Below are positions 22,508 to 26,619 of a stretch of DNA of 26,619 nt, piece by piece; position 1 is the stretch's first letter, and every line of letters begins with the position of its first letter. The position numbers and the translations under genes are program-made. Below the pieces are notes generated by a model, which worked only from the letters and a program-made list of their open reading frames with translations, had not been told where the DNA came from and searched no databases. Location of the stretch: positions 1 through 26,619 of the forward strand of contig JBLHKS010000090.1 in assembly GCA_047620505.1 (NCBI GenBank). The letters run 5' to 3'. This stretch comes from JBLHKS01 sp047620505. Its GTDB lineage: Bacteria; Verrucomicrobiota; Verrucomicrobiia; Verrucomicrobiales; DEV007.

Positions 22508-25210
22508 ATGAATCGCTGCGGTCAGTCCCTAACGCGCAGAATGTCGCTCTGGCAGCTGCTGGTAGCTGCGCTTGCAATTTCGGCAATGGACTCCACGGCG
22601 AACGAGCCCACGTTGGAGGAGCTCAAGACAGCGGGAGCCCTGCAATCCAGTTTCAAGAATCTTCCCGCAAAGGCCGTTTCCACAGAGGAGCCGCAGCCAG
22701 CGCTCGGGCAGTTTCGCGAGGAGATCGCGCCGATCCTGAAGATGCATTGCGTCCAGTGTCACGGACCTGAGAAGTCCAAGGCCAGCCTACGCATCGACGC
22801 GCTGGATCCCGATATGCTGAAGGGCAAGGATGTTGATTGGTGGACGGAGATCCTGGGAGCTTTGGGCAATGGCGAAATGCCGCCGCCTGACGATTCGAAG
22901 CTGTCGGATCTGGATCGGACCAGGACAATCGATTGGCTGTCCGAAGAGATCCGCATGGCCTCGATGGCGCGGCGGGCGACGGGAGGGCATTCGTCGTTTC
23001 GGCGCATGACGCGTTACGAATACAGCTACGCCTTGCAGGATCTTCTCGGCATTCCCGGGGACTTTGCCAGGGACCTTCCGCCCGAAGCGCATTCCGATGA
23101 CGGCTTCCAGAACAGTTCCGAGCTGCTGCACATGACTGTCATGCAGCTTGAAACGTATCGCCGGCTCGCGCGGGAAGCCTTGCTGCGAGCAACCGTGAGC
23201 GGCCCGAAACCCCCGGTTCTTTATTGGGGCGTTACAATGGAGAATGCCGGGAAGGTCGATTGGCGGAAGCAGGAGAAGAGGCTTGAGGAGGCAAAAGCTA
23301 AGTTTAAAGACGATCCGGAGAAGCTGCAGCAGGAGCTCGATCGGCTCTCGGCCGAATCCGGGAAGCCGCACCACCCTAACACGTATTTCAAGAATCTGAA
23401 ATCGGGGCAAACCACGAGGCATTCCTGGGACTACGGCAGCGCGAAGTATGCTCAGACACCGACTGAATCGCGTCCAGATTTACCCATCGAGTTCGACCAC
23501 GTTGCGGTCATTCCCAAGGGAGAAAACCACAATCTGCTCGTGGAACTGGGCGAGAAAGTTCCGGACGAAGGAATCATGCGGGTTCGTGTTCGCGCCTCGA
23601 GGAATTCGGCTGCGGAGGAGCTGATTCCAAGCATGCAGTTGGAATTCGGCTGGCAGGCCAGCAACGAGGGACGAGCCAGACTCCGAGTGAGTGCCGAGGA
23701 CACTCCCGTAGCAGCCAGTCCAGACCAACCGGAGTTTTACCAATGGGATGTCCCGCTGGGTGACATTTATCCTCGCAATTCGGTCAGGAAAACGTCGCCG
23801 TTGGGAACCATGCCCAATCCTTCCGAATATATCCGGCTGGTTAACAGCTCCGTGTCGCGCGGAGATATTCGGATCGAATACGTGGAGGTCGCGGCGCCGG
23901 TTTACGACCAGTGGCCGCCGGAGTCGCACAGGCGGATCTTTTTCGACAGCGCGAGCAAGGACGAAGAGCCGGTCTACGCGCGGGAAGTTCTGACGGCTTT
24001 CATGAGCCGCGCCTTGCGGCGAACAGCGACCGATGAGGAAATCGATCAGAAACTTCGGCTCTTCCACGCGATACGAGAATCCTGCGACACCTTCGAGGAG
24101 GCCATGGTCGAGGTTCTGGCGACCGTTCTTTCGTCGCCCGATTTTCTTTACATCGTCCGGGACGAAATCGCCGAAGGCTCAACTTCCGACCAGCTGCCTG
24201 GACTGCAGCGGCTTTCCGATCACGAGCTGGCGACACGCCTCTCGATGTTTCTCTGGAGCAGCGTGCCGGATGATCGACTGCTGGAGCTGGCGGATCGCGG
24301 ACAACTGAGCGATCCGGAAATTCTGCCTGGCGAAGTCGACCGAATGCTCGCGGATTCACGCTCCAAGCGGTTCTCAAGACACTTCGTTCACCAATGGCTC
24401 GATCTGCAGCTGCTGGACTTTCTGAATTCCGAAAACGGCCCGAAACCGCTTACCAAAGAAGCCATGCAGCAGGAGCCCATCCAGTTCTTCGCGGAAATGC
24501 TGCGCAACGACGAGAGCATCCTGAATTTCATCCACGCCGACTACACGATGGCCAACGAGCGCCTCGCGATTCACTACGGCCTGCCGAACGTTTACGGAAA
24601 TGATTTCCGACGCGTCAAACTGGATTCGGGCTATCGGCAAGGAGGTTTGCTGACGCAGGCCGGCTTGCTGGCGATGAATTCCAGCGGCGAAGATTCGAAT
24701 CCGCTCAAGCGCGGGATCTGGATGTTGGAAAGTCTCCTCAACGACCCGCCGCCGCCCCCGCCGCCGGCTGTTCCCGAGATTGATTTGGCCGATCCGCGGA
24801 TCGCGGAAATGACGCTCAAGGAACGCATCGAGGATCACCGGAACCACGCCGCCTGCATGGCTTGCCATGCGAAGATCGATCCATGGGGAGTCGCCTTCGA
24901 AAACTACGACGCTTTGGGGCGCTGGCGTGACCAGATCGACGGCAAGCACGTTGACGCGACCAGCCGGCTACCGAACAATGAAATCTTGAATGGTATGGAC
25001 GGTTTGAAACGTTTCCTGTTGAAGAATCGCCAGGACCAATTCGTTCGAGCCATGACGCATAAAATGACAGCTTACGCCCTCGGGCGGCCCCTGACTTTTG
25101 CCGACCGTTCGAGTGTTGAGGAAATTGCAGCCGGAGTCCGAGGGCAGGGAGATGGGCTGAGAACGTTGGTCATTCAGGTGACCGCGAGTGAGTTATTTCA
25201 ATCAAAATGA
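22508..25210 (+). CDS. DUF1592-type planctomycete cytochrome c protein (PSCyt/PSD multi-domain)
   Basis: The product is 900 residues with an N-terminal signal (RRMSLWQLLVAALAISAM). An early haem-binding Cys81-Val-Gln-Cys84-His85 sits in a PSCyt1-like region. Then come a DUF1587 segment (RRMTRYEYSYALQDLLGIPG), a carbohydrate-binding-like middle region, DUF1595/DUF1592 (MSRALRRTATDEEI, HELATRLSMFLWSSVPDDRL), and DUF1588 with a Pro run (NDPPPPPPPAVPEI). A second haem motif Cys783-Met-Ala-Cys786-His787 and a DUF1585 tail (RQDQFVRAMTHKMTAYALGR) follow. This order is typical of Planctomycetes and Verrucomicrobia. The proteins are extracytoplasmic, probably redox-active c-type cytochromes linked to polysaccharide breakdown, but no reaction is proven. 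A Glu/Lys-rich helical stretch near residues 250-285 (KQEKRLEEAKAKF) could be a short coiled coil. The stop overlaps the next ATG (25207-25210). Confidence 0.9.
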   Translation: MNRCGQSLTRRMSLWQLLVAALAISAMDSTANEPTLEELKTAGALQSSFKNLPAKAVSTEEPQPALGQFREEIAPILKMHCVQCHGPEKSKASLRIDALDPDMLKGKDVDWWTEILGALGNGEMPPPDDSKLSDLDRTRTIDWLSEEIRMASMARRATGGHSSFRRMTRYEYSYALQDLLGIPGDFARDLPPEAHSDDGFQNSSELLHMTVMQLETYRRLAREALLRATVSGPKPPVLYWGVTMENAGKVDWRKQEKRLEEAKAKFKDDPEKLQQELDRLSAESGKPHHPNTYFKNLKSGQTTRHSWDYGSAKYAQTPTESRPDLPIEFDHVAVIPKGENHNLLVELGEKVPDEGIMRVRVRASRNSAAEELIPSMQLEFGWQASNEGRARLRVSAEDTPVAASPDQPEFYQWDVPLGDIYPRNSVRKTSPLGTMPNPSEYIRLVNSSVSRGDIRIEYVEVAAPVYDQWPPESHRRIFFDSASKDEEPVYAREVLTAFMSRALRRTATDEEIDQKLRLFHAIRESCDTFEEAMVEVLATVLSSPDFLYIVRDEIAEGSTSDQLPGLQRLSDHELATRLSMFLWSSVPDDRLLELADRGQLSDPEILPGEVDRMLADSRSKRFSRHFVHQWLDLQLLDFLNSENGPKPLTKEAMQQEPIQFFAEMLRNDESILNFIHADYTMANERLAIHYGLPNVYGNDFRRVKLDSGYRQGGLLTQAGLLAMNSSGEDSNPLKRGIWMLESLLNDPPPPPPPAVPEIDLADPRIAEMTLKERIEDHRNHAACMACHAKIDPWGVAFENYDALGRWRDQIDGKHVDATSRLPNNEILNGMDGLKRFLLKNRQDQFVRAMTHKMTAYALGRPLTFADRSSVEEIAAGVRGQGDGLRTLVIQVTASELFQSK
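22551..22560. repeat. iterated palindrome, variant GGCAGCTGCT, copy 12
   Basis: Core intact, first base G. It lies in the signal-peptide region of the DUF1592 gene, read as Trp-Gln-Leu-Leu-Val. A partial TAGCTGCG follows at 22563. Confidence 0.75.
24405..24414. repeat. iterated palindrome, variant TGCAGCTGCT, copy 13
   Basis: Core intact, first base T. It lies in the DUF1592 gene, read as Leu-Gln-Leu-Leu-Asp. Confidence 0.7.
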
Positions 25211-26619
25211 AGCTGAGATCCCCAATTTTGAAATCGCTGGATCGGCGCCGTTTCCTTCGCGGGGCTGGCTGGGCGTTGGCCTTGCCAGTGTTCGAATCCT
25301 CCGCGGCCAGCGCGGTGATCGACGCCGACGCGGCCGAACAACCCGGTCCTCCCAGGCGTCTGGGCTGTTTCTATTTTCCGGACGGCGTTCCCATGCCGCT
25401 TGTGGAAGATCCTGCCCACAAGGACTGGGCGTGGTTTCCGCACGGCGCCGGCGAAGATTTCACTTTCACAAAGTGCATGGAGCCGTTCGAGCCGCTGCGG
25501 AACGATCTGACCGTCCTCTCCGGGTTGTCGCATCCGCCCGGGCGCGACGTCCATGGTCACAACAACGCGGACCAGTTTTTGACAGCAGCTGCTACCGGCA
25601 CGGGCGACACCGATTACCAGAATTCGATCTCGCTGGACCAGCTTTACGCCAGTCACGTCGGCCACCAGACCCGGTTCGCATCTCTGGTTATGTCCACTGA
25701 CGGAGGAACGGGGACGGCTCGAGGCGCACACACCATTTCCTTCAACCAGCACGGCCGGGCCATTCCGGCTGAGAATCGACCCAAGCGGATTTTCGATATG
25801 TTGTTCGTCAAGAACGACGCGAATGCCGCCCGCCGACTGGCGCTCAGCCAAAGCGCACTCGATGATCTTCTGGCCGACGCACAGCGGCTGCGCAAGCGGC
25901 TCTTGGCGCAGGATCGAAACAGTCTGGACGAATATCTTCAGTCAGTTCGGGAAGCGGAGATCCGCGTGGAGAAGGCCAAACGCTGGATCAACACGCCGCT
26001 TCCTTCAGTGGACTCGGATCATCTGAATCTGGAAATCACACCTGACGAACCGCGGTTGTACCTTCGGACGATGTTCGAACTGATCTATCTCTCCTACAAA
26101 ACCGATTCCACGCGCGTGGCTTCCTACCAGATTGGCCGGGAAAACGGCGTCGGCATCAGCGACCGTCTGGCCAAGGCCGTTGGCTTCTCCGCAGCCCATC
26201 AGCTGTCCCATGAGACCAAGGAGCCGGGTGGTTGGAAGAATTTCGGGACGTATTGCAGGTTTCTACATGAAGAGTTCGGGCGATTCGTCGCGAGGCTGAA
26301 AGATACAGCCGAACCCGCGGGCGGAGGAACCATGTTAGACAACACCCTGTTGCTTTTTGGCTCAGCGTCGAGCGCCTTCCATCTCTCCCGTAATTACCCG
26401 TTGATCCTCGCCGGAGGAAAGAATATGGGCGTTCCGCATGGTCGCTACCTCAATCATGCCGGAACGCAGATGTACTCCGGAGGCTGGAAGCCCGGCGACC
26501 CGGAACCATGGACGAAGAAAGCAACCCGGGAGGAACTGCCTCTCTCCAATCTCTTCGTCGCCATGCTTCAACGGCTCGGCATGGAAACCAACACCTTCGT
26601 CAACAGCACGGGACGACTG
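25207..26619 (+). CDS. DUF1552 Tat-exported protein, cut at the window end
   Basis: 471 codons are open without a stop from ATG 25207 to the window edge. The start overlaps the previous stop as ATGA, so the two genes are translationally coupled. A Tat leader is present (LDRRRFLRGAGWALALPVF). DUF1552 landmarks follow: GCFYFPDGVPMPLVED, LTVLSGLSHPPGRDVHGHNN, FLTAAATGTG, SISLDQLYASHVG, ISFNQHGRAIPAENRPKRIF, LDEYLQSVREAEIRVEKAKR, and the late LLLFGSASSAFHLSRNYPLI, GVPHGRYLNHAGTQMYSG, LPLSNLFVAMLQRLG. The last residues read STGRL, close to where the family ends, so only a few codons are probably missing. The DUF1592-DUF1552 pairing is a recurring two-gene unit in Planctomycetes and Verrucomicrobia. 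The fold is alkaline-phosphatase/sulfatase-like by family knowledge; the function is unknown. Confidence 0.9.
   Translation, partial: MKLRSPILKSLDRRRFLRGAGWALALPVFESSAASAVIDADAAEQPGPPRRLGCFYFPDGVPMPLVEDPAHKDWAWFPHGAGEDFTFTKCMEPFEPLRNDLTVLSGLSHPPGRDVHGHNNADQFLTAAATGTGDTDYQNSISLDQLYASHVGHQTRFASLVMSTDGGTGTARGAHTISFNQHGRAIPAENRPKRIFDMLFVKNDANAARRLALSQSALDDLLADAQRLRKRLLAQDRNSLDEYLQSVREAEIRVEKAKRWINTPLPSVDSDHLNLEITPDEPRLYLRTMFELIYLSYKTDSTRVASYQIGRENGVGISDRLAKAVGFSAAHQLSHETKEPGGWKNFGTYCRFLHEEFGRFVARLKDTAEPAGGGTMLDNTLLLFGSASSAFHLSRNYPLILAGGKNMGVPHGRYLNHAGTQMYSGGWKPGDPEPWTKKATREELPLSNLFVAMLQRLGMETNTFVNSTGRL
25584..25593. repeat. iterated palindrome AGCAGCTGCT, copy 14
   Basis: Perfect copy in the DUF1552 gene, encoding the Ala-Ala-Ala of LTAAATG. 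Confidence 0.85.

Noticed and set aside
24749..24772. A CCGCCGCCCCCGCCGCCG-like tract that looks like a simple repeat.
   Set aside because: It encodes the normal Pro run of the DUF1588 region (NDPPPPPPPAVPEI) seen across this family.

Overview
The window looks like an accessory chromosomal region of a Verrucomicrobiota or Planctomycetota bacterium. The strongest pointer is the pair at the right end: a DUF1587/1592/1588/1585 'planctomycete cytochrome' protein followed by a DUF1552 Tat-exported protein, which are abundant in these phyla. Supporting hints are the many secreted hydrolases, the GC-rich codon use and the weak Shine-Dalgarno signals. I cannot place it below phylum level. No tRNA, rRNA, CRISPR array, transposase or integrase was seen.

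Layout. (1) 135-11469: a plus-strand run of mostly secreted catabolic proteins. These are a 5'-truncated CBM9-like/GH2-sugar-binding protein, an SGNH hydrolase, a frameshifted neutral-ceramidase-like protein, a Tat-type PHP-domain protein, an FAD-dependent oxidoreductase with a discoidin-like tail, a sialidase/BNR protein, and a LamG plus TIM-barrel protein. Several neighbours are translationally coupled through ATGA overlaps. Fragments of dead genes lie at 5136-5389. (2) 11870-18044: a DUF2760 membrane protein followed by two divergent Hsp70-family proteins, the second carrying a C-terminal DUF3731 region. A VapBC-type toxin-antitoxin pair sits on the opposite strand between the two Hsp70 genes. 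(3) 18390-22471: a beta-lactamase-fold serine hydrolase, a D-amino-acid-oxidase-like FAD enzyme and a lipoprotein of the N-acyl-D-amino-acid deacylase family. Together they could scavenge D-amino acids, for example from peptidoglycan. (4) 22508-26619: the DUF1592-type cytochrome protein and the DUF1552 protein, the latter cut by the window edge.

The signal no gene explains is a short palindrome, AGCAGCTGCT. It occurs 11 times perfectly, and its core GCAGCTGC 14 times, spread over the whole window both inside genes and between them. About 0.03 copies of the 10-mer are expected by chance. Inside genes it is accommodated in two reading frames, as Ala-Ala-Ala or as (Gln-)Gln-Leu-Leu. CAGCTG outside this context is not enriched. 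This resembles a highly iterated palindrome, like HIP1 of cyanobacteria but with a different sequence.

A second theme is decay. One gene has lost its 5' end, one is frameshifted at a G6 run, one intact enzyme lacks a usable start codon, and pieces of other genes lie in gaps. Some of these could be assembly or sequencing errors.
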